63,547 nt of DNA. Source: Terriglobales bacterium. Lineage in GTDB: Bacteria > Acidobacteriota > Terriglobia > Terriglobales > Acidobacteriaceae. Below are positions 35,077 to 43,913 of the stretch, piece after piece. The stretch spans positions 1 through 63,547 of the forward strand of contig JAATEV010000017.1 of NCBI GenBank assembly GCA_015655585.1, in the 5' to 3' direction. The position numbers and the translations under genes are program-made. A model generated the notes under the pieces. The model was not told the DNA's origin and searched no databases. It worked only from the letters and a program-made list of their open reading frames with translations. Position 1 is the stretch's first letter; each line of letters starts with the position of its first letter.

Positions 35077-36842
35077 CCCGTCTCCCGGATGGACCATCTC
35101 TATGGCGTCCGCAACTGCTGGCACGGTCTCAGGTCGTCAAGCGAAGCTGGCCGTTCTTTCTTGATCTCACAGTGGCCGCGGTATGCCTTGCCGCGTTCTA
35201 CGGCGTGCTGTACATCGCGAATTTCTGGCTCGGCCGGGCACAGCCGGAGTTCGTCGTATCGCTGGCCCCATCGAGCCTGCCGCTTTATGCGTTCTACTCG
35301 GTGGTGCGGATCGGGCTTGCTTATCTGCTGAGTCTCGTCTTCGCGGTAACGTATGGATACGTCGCCGCGTATAACCCGCGCATCGAGTCGCTGATGATCG
35401 CCGCGCTCGACATCCTGCAATCGATCCCGGTGCTGAGTTTTCTGCCCGGCGTCATGCTCGCCATGGTGGCGCTGATTCCTACGCGGCAGCTTGGCCTGGA
35501 GATGGGCGCGATCCTGTTGATCTTCACCGGGCAGGTGTGGAACATGGCTTTCAGCTTCTATAGCTCGCTGAAGAGCCTGCCCCGCGAGCTGGGCGAGGCA
35601 TCCAAGATCTATGGCTTCTCCGGCTGGCAGCGATTCTGGCAGCTTGAGCTTCCCTTCGGCGCAATCGGCCTGGTGTGGAACTCGATCATCTCGGTAGCCG
35701 GAGGCTGGTTCTTCCTGATGGCCTGCGAGATGTTCGTTCTGGGCGACCGCGACTTCCGCCTGCCGGGACTTGGCTCCTATTTGCAGACGGCGGCGGACAG
35801 AAATGACGTCTCCGCAATGATCTACGGCATCTGCACCGTCATCCTCATCATCGTCGCCACCGACCAGCTTGTGTGGCGGCCGGTGATCGCGTGGAGCGAC
35901 AAGTTCAAGATCGAGCAGTCGGCAGGAGCGGAGCGAATCGATTCGCCGATCCTGCACATGATCCAGAATTCGAACGCACTGACCGCCGTGCGGCGGCACA
36001 CGCTGGTTCCTCTGAACGAGGGCATCTACGCATGGCTGGCGAAGCGGCGGCAGGCAGAGCGTAGCGACGAGGCCGATGGCACGAAGCGGCACTCTGCTGG
36101 ATGGCTGGAGATTCCGCTGCTGATTGCGGTTGCCGCCGTAGTGCTCTACGCGGCAGCGAGTGCTCTGCTGAGACTGCAACAGGTGCCCGGCTCGGTATAC
36201 CTGACGGTTCTCAAAGGCACCATCGCAACCTTTCTCCGCGTGAACCTTGCTCTGCTGCTGGCAGCGGCATGGACGATTCCTGCGGGCGTCGCCATCGGCT
36301 TCAATCCGCGGCTGGCGCGCATCGTACAGCCCATCGTGCAGGTGGCGGCCTCGTTCCCCGCGCCGATTCTCTTCCCCATCATCCTGCTGGGGCTTATCAA
36401 AATCGGCGGCGGCCTGGGCATCGGCTCCATCGTGCTGATGCTGCTGGGAACGCAGTGGTACATCCTGTTCAATGTCATCGCGGGCGCAATGGCAATCCCC
36501 TCGGACCTCAAAGACGTCTCCGAGCTCTTCCACTTCACCCAGTGGCAGAAGTGGAAGACGCTGATCCTGCCGGGCATCTTCCCTTACCTCATCACCGGGC
36601 TGGTGACGGCCTCGGGCGGCGCGTGGAACGCAAGCATCATCGCCGAGTACTTTCACCTGAAGGGCCAGACGATGCAGACGCTCGGGCTAGGCGAACAGAT
36701 CAGCGCGGCCAGCGACAAGGGCGAGTTTCCGCTTCTGCTGCTGGCCACGATCGTCATGGCCCTGATGGTGGTGACGGTGAACCGACTGGTATGGAGGCCG
36801 CTCTACCGGCTGGCCGAGACGCGCTACCGCCTGAATGCCTGA
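35073..36842 (+). CDS. ABC transporter double permease (two fused binding-protein-dependent permease domains)
   Basis: A 589-aa inner-membrane protein made of two BPD-type permease domains in one chain. The first contains helices from about residue 25 and the coupling motif ELGEASKIYGFSGWQRFWQL near residue 170. The second begins near residue 345 with LLIAVAAVVLYAAASALL and has DLKDVSELFHFTQWQKWKTL near residue 475. Both coupling loops follow the EAA-type pattern, so one polypeptide may replace a permease dimer. It overlaps the ATPase gene by 4 bp. It ends 2 bp from the convergent MFS gene, with no terminator between. Confidence 0.9.
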   Translation: MTRLPDGPSLWRPQLLARSQVVKRSWPFFLDLTVAAVCLAAFYGVLYIANFWLGRAQPEFVVSLAPSSLPLYAFYSVVRIGLAYLLSLVFAVTYGYVAAYNPRIESLMIAALDILQSIPVLSFLPGVMLAMVALIPTRQLGLEMGAILLIFTGQVWNMAFSFYSSLKSLPRELGEASKIYGFSGWQRFWQLELPFGAIGLVWNSIISVAGGWFFLMACEMFVLGDRDFRLPGLGSYLQTAADRNDVSAMIYGICTVILIIVATDQLVWRPVIAWSDKFKIEQSAGAERIDSPILHMIQNSNALTAVRRHTLVPLNEGIYAWLAKRRQAERSDEADGTKRHSAGWLEIPLLIAVAAVVLYAAASALLRLQQVPGSVYLTVLKGTIATFLRVNLALLLAAAWTIPAGVAIGFNPRLARIVQPIVQVAASFPAPILFPIILLGLIKIGGGLGIGSIVLMLLGTQWYILFNVIAGAMAIPSDLKDVSELFHFTQWQKWKTLILPGIFPYLITGLVTASGGAWNASIIAEYFHLKGQTMQTLGLGEQISAASDKGEFPLLLLATIVMALMVVTVNRLVWRPLYRLAETRYRLNA

Positions 36843-36844
36843 GG

Positions 36845-38110
36845 CTACATCCCGATGCTCTGATCCATCTCCTCCAACTGCCGTCCCTGCGTCTCGGGCA
36901 GCAGCAGAATACTCAGCACCATCAGCAGATACGCCGAGATGGCGAAGACAGCGATGGCCGTCCCAAAGCCCATGTGTGCGCTGAAGTAGCCGACCAGCGC
37001 GGGAAACAACGCTCCCACACCCCGGCCAAGGTTGTAGGTGAATCCCTGCCCTGAGCCGCGCAGCGACGTGGGGAACAGCTCGGAGAAGAACGCCCCCATC
37101 GGGCTGAACGAGCCCGATGGAAAGAAGCCCAGCGGAAATCCGAGGAAGAGCATCACATGATTGCTGATCGGGATCGCCGTGTAGAGCGTCACCGTGACCA
37201 GCGAGCAGATGGCAAAGATCGCCAGCGTCCAGCGACGGCCAATGCGGTCCGCCAGATGCGCGGCAGTGAGATACCCTGCGAACGAGCCCGCAATGATGAC
37301 CATCAGGTAGCCACCCGTGTGCATCACCGAGAGCCCGCGCATGTTGAGGTACAGCGGCAGGAACGTCGCAATCGCATAGTAGCCGCCCTGTCCTCCCAGC
37401 GCCACCAGCGAGGCCAGCAGCGTAGTACGCAGGAGCGCAGGCGAAAAGATCTGCAAAAAGTAAACGCCGGAGAAATTCTTCGTCTCCTCTTGCGTTCGCA
37501 CAAAGATCTCCGACTCTGAGACGTGGCCGCGAATCCAAACCGCCAGCAGAGCGGGCAACAGGCCAATCCAGAACATCGCTCGCCATGCGACTCCCGCAGG
37601 CAGGTAGAGGAAGAACAGCGTATAGCAGATCGCGGCGATGCCCCAGCCGATGGCCCAGCCCGCCTGCGTGGTGCCCACGGCCCGGCCGCGATACTCCGCC
37701 CGGATGGTCTCGCCGATCAGTACCGAGCCCACGGCCCACTCGCCGCCGAAGCCAAGCCCTTGCAAACCGCGGACGACGAAGAGCTGCCAGAAGCTATTGG
37801 TAAAACCGCTGAGAAACGTGAAGAGCGCGAAGCAGACAATGGTCCATTGCAGCACGCGCACGCGGCCAAAGCGGTCCGCCGCCAGCCCGGCCAGCCAGCC
37901 TCCCACGGAGGACATCAGCAGCGCCGAGGTTCCCAGCATCCCGGCCTCCGCCTTGCTGATGTGCCACAGCGCAATCAGCGCGGGCAGCACGAAGCTGTAG
38001 ACCATCACGTCCATGCCGTCGAGCATCCAGCCCGCGAAGGTCGCGATCAGCGTGGACCGCTCCTTCGCATTCAACTCTCGTAGCCAGTGTCCCGGCGCTT
38101 CCTGCTCCAT
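36845..38110 (-). CDS. MFS transporter, metabolite:H+ symporter type
   Basis: A 421-aa, 12-helix major facilitator. The N-terminus (ATFAGWMLDGMDVMVYSFVLPALI) carries the aspartate-rich first helix typical of the sialate/lactate/aromatic-acid symporter groups. LAADRFGRVRVL is the loop 2-3 motif, and RGLQGLGFGGEWAVGSVLIGE is helix 4. It lies 20 bp after hyuB on the same strand and is therefore the likely uptake system for the substrate of HyuAB. The exact substrate is not evident. Confidence 0.9.
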   Translation of the reverse strand: MEQEAPGHWLRELNAKERSTLIATFAGWMLDGMDVMVYSFVLPALIALWHISKAEAGMLGTSALLMSSVGGWLAGLAADRFGRVRVLQWTIVCFALFTFLSGFTNSFWQLFVVRGLQGLGFGGEWAVGSVLIGETIRAEYRGRAVGTTQAGWAIGWGIAAICYTLFFLYLPAGVAWRAMFWIGLLPALLAVWIRGHVSESEIFVRTQEETKNFSGVYFLQIFSPALLRTTLLASLVALGGQGGYYAIATFLPLYLNMRGLSVMHTGGYLMVIIAGSFAGYLTAAHLADRIGRRWTLAIFAICSLVTVTLYTAIPISNHVMLFLGFPLGFFPSGSFSPMGAFFSELFPTSLRGSGQGFTYNLGRGVGALFPALVGYFSAHMGFGTAIAVFAISAYLLMVLSILLLPETQGRQLEEMDQSIGM

Positions 38111-38130
38111 CTGTGGCCCTTTCTAGCGGT

Positions 38131-39732
38131 CTAGCGATCTTCCGTTACAACTCCCCAGCCGCCGCCACCGGGCGTTTCCACGTGTACCGCATCGCCCTGC
38201 GCCGCGTGCAGCGTACACTTGCCGGGCAGAGAGGTCGCCTCGCCGGTCGTTGCGATCAACGAGGCGCAGCCCTTCTTCCCTTCGCCTCCACCCGCGAGTC
38301 CGTAGGGCGAAAACTTCCTGCGGTCGCAGAGAAATGTAACCCGCGCAGGAGCAAGAAGCTCGATCTCGCGAATAAGGCCGTCGCCCCCGCGAAACTTTCC
38401 TTCTCCACCCGAACCGCGGCGATAGCCATAGGAGCGCACGCGGAAGGGATACGCATACTCCAGCGCCTCAATCGGAGTGTTGAGCGAATTCGTCATGTGG
38501 CAATGAATCCCATCGATACCATCCATCCCCGGACGCGCGCCCATGCCTCCCGCCGTCGTCTCGTAGTAGGTAAAAGGCCGCCCCGTGCGATGATCCACAC
38601 CGCCAACAGTCAGGTTGCTCATCGTGCCATAGCTCGCCGCCGGAACGCGATCCGGCGCGGCCTTCGCCAGCGCACGCAGCAGAACATCCGTGATGCGCTG
38701 GCTGGTCTCAACATTACCCGCCGCCACAGGCGAAGGCAGCTTCGCGTTGACGATGGTTCCCTCCGGAGCCAGCACCGTCACCGAATGCATCAGCCCCGCC
38801 GTGGCCGGAGCATCATCCTTCAACAAGCAACGCAGCATGTAGAAACACGCCGCATAGGTGATGGGATACACCGCGTTGACGCTCCCCGTTACCTGCGGCG
38901 CAGAGCCGCTGAAGTCGATCTCCGCCGCACCCTGCGCGGGGTCGAAGCGAATCGCAACAGCAATGCGGATCGGCTCCTCGGTGACGCCATCGTCGTCCAG
39001 AAAGTCCTCGGCCTCAAAGACACCGGCAGGCATCGTGCGCAGCTCAGCGCGCATCAGCCGCTCCGAGTAAGCCAGCAGCTCGTCGATCAGCTCGTTCACC
39101 TTCGCAAGCCCGTACTTCGCCACAACCTCCTTGATGCGCCGTTCACCCACGCGGCACGCGCCAATCTGCGCAGCAAGGTCGCCCTCGCGCTCCACCGGTG
39201 TGCGAACGTTCGCCAGCAGCAGCGCAAGCACATCGCGGCACATCGCGCCCTTGCGGATCAGCAGGATCGGAGGAATGCGAACGCCCTCCTGATAGATCTC
39301 CTGCGCTGGCCCCATCGAACCGGCATACATGCCGCCAACGTCCGAGTGATGCGCACGCGAGGCCGCATAAAACGCCGGAGCTTCCGAATCGCCGATAAAG
39401 ATCGGCTGCAGGATCGTAATGTCCGGAAGATGCGTGCCGCCCGCATACGGATCGTTGAGGATGGCCATGTCGCCCTCCTCCAGCTTCAGCGCATCCACCA
39501 CGGCCTTCACCGACATCGGCATCGCGCCGAGATGCACCGGCATATGGTCGCCCATCGCGATCACGCGCTGCTTCGCGTCGAACAACGCGCAGGAGTAGTC
39601 GCGCCGCTCCTTGATGTTCGGAGAGATCGAGGTGCGCCGCAGAGCCGCGCCCATCTCCTCCGCAATGGAATGAACGCTGCTCTGGAAGATCGCAAGCTCA
39701 ATGGGGCTGATCGTCTTGTTCTCCGTCTGCAT
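38131..39732 (-). CDS. hyuB: Hydantoinase B / oxoprolinase beta-type subunit
   Basis: HyuB is the partner of HyuA in ATP-dependent amide-ring hydrolases (N-methylhydantoinase, 5-oxoprolinase); acetone and acetophenone carboxylases share the fold. The 533-aa protein shows the family opening SPIELAIFQSSVHSIAEEMG, RTSISPNIKERRDYSCALFD, GDHMPVHLGAMP near residue 70, and NDPYAGGTHLPDITI near residue 98. ATG 39732 overlaps the hyuA TGA as TGATG, one base shared, which favours coupled translation; a TTG one codon earlier is less likely. Confidence 0.9.
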   Translation of the reverse strand: MQTENKTISPIELAIFQSSVHSIAEEMGAALRRTSISPNIKERRDYSCALFDAKQRVIAMGDHMPVHLGAMPMSVKAVVDALKLEEGDMAILNDPYAGGTHLPDITILQPIFIGDSEAPAFYAASRAHHSDVGGMYAGSMGPAQEIYQEGVRIPPILLIRKGAMCRDVLALLLANVRTPVEREGDLAAQIGACRVGERRIKEVVAKYGLAKVNELIDELLAYSERLMRAELRTMPAGVFEAEDFLDDDGVTEEPIRIAVAIRFDPAQGAAEIDFSGSAPQVTGSVNAVYPITYAACFYMLRCLLKDDAPATAGLMHSVTVLAPEGTIVNAKLPSPVAAGNVETSQRITDVLLRALAKAAPDRVPAASYGTMSNLTVGGVDHRTGRPFTYYETTAGGMGARPGMDGIDGIHCHMTNSLNTPIEALEYAYPFRVRSYGYRRGSGGEGKFRGGDGLIREIELLAPARVTFLCDRRKFSPYGLAGGGEGKKGCASLIATTGEATSLPGKCTLHAAQGDAVHVETPGGGGWGVVTEDR

Positions 39733-41699
39733 CAATGCACCTCTATGACCAGGTTCCCCAACTCATCGACACGCAACACGTCGCCCGGAGGCAGCACGGT
39801 CGCCGAACTATACTCCGACACGATGGCCGGCCCCGCAAACGTATCGCCGGGCCGCAGCTTTTCGCGGTCGTACACACGTGCCGCCTGAAACTCCCCATCA
39901 AAGTAAACCTGCCGCGTCTCGATCAGCGCGTGCGATCCATCGCCCTCGCGCACAGGCTGCCGCAGCGCCTCGAACGGCTCTGCCGCATGGACCATCCGCA
40001 CCCGCACGTTGACGACCTCGATCGCGCGGGCCTCGTTCGAGAAGCCATACCGCCGCTGATGCAGCGCATGAAACTGCTCCGCCATGCCCGCGCCGAACGG
40101 AACATTCAGCTCATATCCCTGCCCTTGATAGCGAAGATCGACCGAGCGATACGACTCGCCCGTAAGCCCCTCAGCGCGAAACTCCTCCGCGCCAAGCCCT
40201 TCCATCTCCACGAACACATCCTCAAGCGACGCCCCCAGCGGCTGCATCACCGTGCGCGAGTACTCCCGCATGGTATCGGCCAGCAGAATACCCACCGCCG
40301 AGAGCGCACCCGGCAGCATCGGCACCAGCACGCGCGGCACGCGCAGCATGTGCGCCAGCGAACACGCATGGACCGGCCCGCCGCCGCCAAACGCCACCAG
40401 CGTGAAGTCCCGCGGATCATACCCACGCTCCACCGAAATCACGCGAATCGCCTTAGCCATCGAGGTCTCGATCACCTGCAGAATGCCTGCGGCAAATGCC
40501 TCGACCGTCGCCACGGGGCCGCGCGTCTTCTCCATCCAGTGCATCATCCGCTCGCGGTCCAGGGCGACGGAGCCGCCAAGAAAGCTCTCCGTATCCAGCC
40601 GTCCCAGTGCAAGGTTCGCGTCCGTCACCGTCGGCAGTTCGCCCTTGCCAAAGCAGATCGGCCCCGGCATCGAGCCCGCCGACTCCGGCCCCACGCGCAG
40701 CATCCCGCCCGCATCGAACCGCGCAATCGAGCCGCCGCCAGCGCCCGCAGTGTGGATGTCCAGCATCGGAACGCCAATCGGAATCCCCGAAACGACCGAC
40801 TCGTTGCTGACGTGCAGCCCGCCGCCCGCACTCGCGTCCACCAGGCAAACGTCGGTCGAAGTCCCTCCCATATCGAAGCCGATGATGCGGTCGAACCCCG
40901 CCAGCCCGGCCATCTTGTACGCCCCGATCACGCCGCCCGCAGGCCCCGAGAGCACCGTGCGCACCGGCTCCGCCGCGGCCAGCTTCGCTGAGATGATGCC
41001 GCCCGAAGACTGCATCACCTCCAGCCGCGAGTCCTCGTAACTGCTCTCCACACTGCTCGCCAGGTTCGTCAAGTACGCGCCCATCTTCGGCGCAAGATAC
41101 GCATTCGCCACAATCGTCGAAGCCCGCTCATACTCACGAAACTCCGGCAGAATCCGATGCGAGATCGAAAGCGGAAGCCCAAGCTCCTCCAGCATCGCCG
41201 CCACGTCGCGCTCGTTCTTCGTATTGGCAAACGAGAACAGCAGCGACACCGCCACCGCATCCACCTTCGCGGCCTTCAGCCGCGCAACGATCTCCTTCAT
41301 CTCGCTGCTGTCCACACCACGCAGAATCTCGCCTTCGGCGCTCACGCGTTCGCTCACGCCAAAACGCAGATCGCCCGGCACCAGGCACTCCGGCGCGGGC
41401 TGGAACCAGTCATACAGCTTCGGACGCGCCTGCCGCCCAATCGAGATCGTGTCTTCAAAACCTTTCGTGGTTACAAATGCAACGCGCGCGCCCTTGCGCT
41501 CCAGCATCGCATTGGTACCCACGGTCGTTCCGTGGCGAACCACCACGGAGCCATCCGTCGCGATCTGCTCCAGCCCATTCAGCACCGCCCGCCCCGGATC
41601 GAGCGGCGTCGAAAAGACCTTCAGAACGACCAGCTTCCCATCCCGCAGATAAACGCAGTCAGTAAAAGTCCCACCAGTATCAATTGCAACACGCATCAT
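39732..41699 (-). CDS. hyuA: Hydantoinase A / oxoprolinase alpha-type subunit
   Basis: The ATPase-fold subunit that activates the ring carbonyl by phosphorylation. The 655-aa product carries the ASKHA motifs AIDTGGTFTDCVYL at the N-terminus and IIGFDMGGTSTDVCLVD near residue 280. HGTTVGTNAMLERKGARVAF lies near residue 63 and LVAFGGGGPVHACSLA near residue 430. The start is one of two adjacent ATGs (41699 or 41696); a TTG at 41714 is also open. It follows the GntR gene by 59 bp and overlaps hyuB. Substrates in this family range over hydantoins, 5-oxoproline and ketones, and the sequence does not settle which applies. Confidence 0.9.
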   Translation of the reverse strand: MMRVAIDTGGTFTDCVYLRDGKLVVLKVFSTPLDPGRAVLNGLEQIATDGSVVVRHGTTVGTNAMLERKGARVAFVTTKGFEDTISIGRQARPKLYDWFQPAPECLVPGDLRFGVSERVSAEGEILRGVDSSEMKEIVARLKAAKVDAVAVSLLFSFANTKNERDVAAMLEELGLPLSISHRILPEFREYERASTIVANAYLAPKMGAYLTNLASSVESSYEDSRLEVMQSSGGIISAKLAAAEPVRTVLSGPAGGVIGAYKMAGLAGFDRIIGFDMGGTSTDVCLVDASAGGGLHVSNESVVSGIPIGVPMLDIHTAGAGGGSIARFDAGGMLRVGPESAGSMPGPICFGKGELPTVTDANLALGRLDTESFLGGSVALDRERMMHWMEKTRGPVATVEAFAAGILQVIETSMAKAIRVISVERGYDPRDFTLVAFGGGGPVHACSLAHMLRVPRVLVPMLPGALSAVGILLADTMREYSRTVMQPLGASLEDVFVEMEGLGAEEFRAEGLTGESYRSVDLRYQGQGYELNVPFGAGMAEQFHALHQRRYGFSNEARAIEVVNVRVRMVHAAEPFEALRQPVREGDGSHALIETRQVYFDGEFQAARVYDREKLRPGDTFAGPAIVSEYSSATVLPPGDVLRVDELGNLVIEVH

Positions 41700-41758
41700 C
41701 GTGATCTCACTCAAACTCTCCAGGCTCTAAGCCTGCTTCGCAAATTAACGAACACGGA

Positions 41759-42520
41759 TTAACGAATGCGGACGACACGCCGCCGCACAGGAAGCTTCCG
41801 TTTCTTCGGCCTGCTCTCGTCAGACTCCGAAGCACGCAGCCACTCCAATCCCTCAAATGAAATCGAGTCCTCGACGACATGGTTCACCATTCGAAGATCG
41901 ACATTCACGCTGCGCCTCCTCGTATTCGTCAGATGCTCGCTGGCGCACTCACGGGCCGCCTCCTGATTGCCGGACTTGATGGCTCGTACCAGCTCGCAAT
42001 GTTCGGCCACCAGCTCAGGCCCATAGCTGTCCATCACGATGATGTGATAGTAGTACCGCATCAACCGCGTCTGGATATTGCGCTCCAGCTCAAGAAACGC
42101 CTGGTTCCTGCTCGCCGCCGCAATGCAGATGTGGAAGTTCCTGTTCCACTCCAGAAAGGTGTAGTAGCTGCTCTGTAGTCCGACGTTGTACTCGTAACTC
42201 GCCCAGCCCTCGATCTCGCGAAGCTGCTCCGGCGTAGCCCGCTCCGCCGCAAGCGCCGCAATTGCAGGCTCAATTACCATCAGCATCTCATGCAGGTTGC
42301 GGTGCTCCTCAATCGTCAACGGAGGAATGCTGTAACCGCGAAACGGAACCATCTGCATCAGCGACTCTTCGCACAGCTTGCGGCAGGCCTCGCGCACCGG
42401 CGTCCTGCTCGCCTGATACCGAAGACACATCTCCTGCTCTGAGATCGACTGTCCGGGAACCAGCGCGCAGGTCACTATTTCCTGCTTCAACTCACGGTAA
42501 ATCCTCTTCGCTTCAGTCAT
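41759..42520 (-). CDS. GntR-family transcriptional regulator, FCD (FadR) subfamily
   Basis: A DNA-binding regulator of 253 aa that probably controls the hyuAB-MFS unit. The N-terminal winged helix contains IYRELKQEIVTCALVPGQSI and SEQEMCLRYQASRTPVREAC. The C-terminal FCD ligand domain has histidines in NFHICIAA, AEHCELVRAI and ASEHLTNTR at the positions of the family's metal or ligand site. The C-terminus is unusually basic (RPKKRKLPVRRRVVRIR). ATG 42520 was chosen because it gives the usual short lead before the helix; an ATG at 42589 would add 23 residues over the operator-like region. It is the first gene of gntR-hyuA-hyuB-MFS. Confidence 0.88.
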   Translation of the reverse strand: MTEAKRIYRELKQEIVTCALVPGQSISEQEMCLRYQASRTPVREACRKLCEESLMQMVPFRGYSIPPLTIEEHRNLHEMLMVIEPAIAALAAERATPEQLREIEGWASYEYNVGLQSSYYTFLEWNRNFHICIAAASRNQAFLELERNIQTRLMRYYYHIIVMDSYGPELVAEHCELVRAIKSGNQEAARECASEHLTNTRRRSVNVDLRMVNHVVEDSISFEGLEWLRASESDESRPKKRKLPVRRRVVRIR

Positions 42521-42529
42521 GGAAAATTT

Positions 42530-42560
42530 CTCTTGTACCTGTATACGAAAGGTATGCAGT
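42530..42560. promoter_or_regulatory. Possible GntR/FCD operator upstream of the hyu operon
   Basis: GTATAC at 42541-42546 lies within CCTGTATACGAAAGGTATGC, immediately upstream of the regulator gene. FCD-type GntR proteins typically bind short palindromes centred on GTATAC-like sequence, so this is a candidate autoregulatory site. Confidence 0.4.
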
Positions 42561-42642
42561 ATCGGTTTCAACAAAGAGATATCCTTCATCCAGGAAGAAT
42601 GTCAAGCTTCCCACCTTTCCGTAAATGAAGCAGCACCAGAAC

Positions 42643-43863
42643 TTATTTTTTCGTAGCGGAGGCCTGCGTTCCCTGCTCCTGCAGGTTTTCGTACATCAGA
42701 GCATAGGTCGCTAGCCAGTGCGTCCCCAGATAACCGCCCAGCCCGATCTTGTCGTAGCCGTGCCGTCCATCAATCGCGGCAAAGCGGCGAAAGACCGGCA
42801 CACGAGGATCGTTCTGCGGCAGTCCTTTCGCGATCCACAGAAGATCCGCCGCGCGTTGCAGATTCAGGCCGATCAGGTGCGAGTTCTGCAAACCCTCTTC
42901 ATCCGTCCCCGTGGTGTCGCGGTTGTCGCCGTGCTCGGCGTCGATCTCCTTCGAATACCCCTGGAACCGCTCGTCATAAACCGGCGGCAGAAACTCATCG
43001 AGCCACTTGCTGTATGCCTCCGGGCTGGGAAACACGCGGCTCATCAACGCGGCCTCGGAGAGGCAAGGCGACGCAAAGTCTCCGAAGACCGGCTCCAATC
43101 CCGTCGCGCAACGCTTGTCCTTGCCGAACAAACGCATCGCACTCTCTTTGATCGCATTCTCCAGCGCCGTATCATGCGTCAGCGCGGTCGAGTCGAGCAC
43201 GAACGACATATCGAACGCCGTGTTCGGATGCACACCGATGCGAATCGGATAGTTCAGGCTGTTCAGATACGTCACCAGTTGCTTCGACATCCACGTAGCC
43301 AACGGCTCCAGCACCTCGGCGGCACGCTTCCCATCCGGGTCGTCCCAGCTCTTCAGCTCGCCATACAGCTTGATCAGCCACGCATACCCATACGGCTTCT
43401 CGAAGTCCGCGCCCACACCATGCAGGCCGGTAAAGAACTTCAGTTCGCCGTCGATGTTCTCTTTCTGAATATGCGTCCGCAGTTCATTGCGAATCTCCGC
43501 ACCGGCAGCAATCGTCGGGTCTGCCTTGATCAGCGAGACCATCATCCACATCGAATTCACGGCAGAGTGCCAGTCAAAGCAGCCGTAAAACGCGCGATGC
43601 TCGTCGTAGTTCTCAAGGATCGCAGGCTTGCCTTCGCGCTGCCACAGGTACCCCGGAGCGTTTCTCGTCGAGGCATGAGGATGGTCCTCGCATCCAATCG
43701 GATTCGCCGCCAGCACCAGCCTCTGGACCTCGTCATACGTGGGCGGAGCCGTCGTCGGAAGCGTCTTCAAATAGGCAGCAATCTTGGCCGGGTCTCCACC
43801 CTGGGCCATCAGAGGAGCAACACTGGCGAAACACAGAATCAATATTCTGGATACAGCACGCAT
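42643..43863 (-). CDS. DUF2891-family secreted protein (copy 2)
   Basis: A protein of unknown function, 406 aa, with a signal peptide (ILILCFASVAPLMAQ). The body is predicted mostly helical. Family marks are IGCEDHPHAS, YLWQREGKPAILENYDEHR, FYGCFDWHSAVNSMWM near residue 93, DFEKPYGYAWLIKLYGEL, and the C-terminal GYDKIGLGGYLGTHWLATYA. The DWHSAV motif with nearby Asp and His suggests a catalytic or metal site, by analogy with alpha/alpha-toroid sugar enzymes, but no activity is known. It is the downstream member of a tandem pair with the gene at 43914-45170, 50 bp apart on the same strand. Confidence 0.85.
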   Translation of the reverse strand: MRAVSRILILCFASVAPLMAQGGDPAKIAAYLKTLPTTAPPTYDEVQRLVLAANPIGCEDHPHASTRNAPGYLWQREGKPAILENYDEHRAFYGCFDWHSAVNSMWMMVSLIKADPTIAAGAEIRNELRTHIQKENIDGELKFFTGLHGVGADFEKPYGYAWLIKLYGELKSWDDPDGKRAAEVLEPLATWMSKQLVTYLNSLNYPIRIGVHPNTAFDMSFVLDSTALTHDTALENAIKESAMRLFGKDKRCATGLEPVFGDFASPCLSEAALMSRVFPSPEAYSKWLDEFLPPVYDERFQGYSKEIDAEHGDNRDTTGTDEEGLQNSHLIGLNLQRAADLLWIAKGLPQNDPRVPVFRRFAAIDGRHGYDKIGLGGYLGTHWLATYALMYENLQEQGTQASATKK

Positions 43864-43913
43864 ATTTTTATCCTTATCGGTTACAAATCAATCGCGTGAA
43901 ACAGAAGCCGCTC

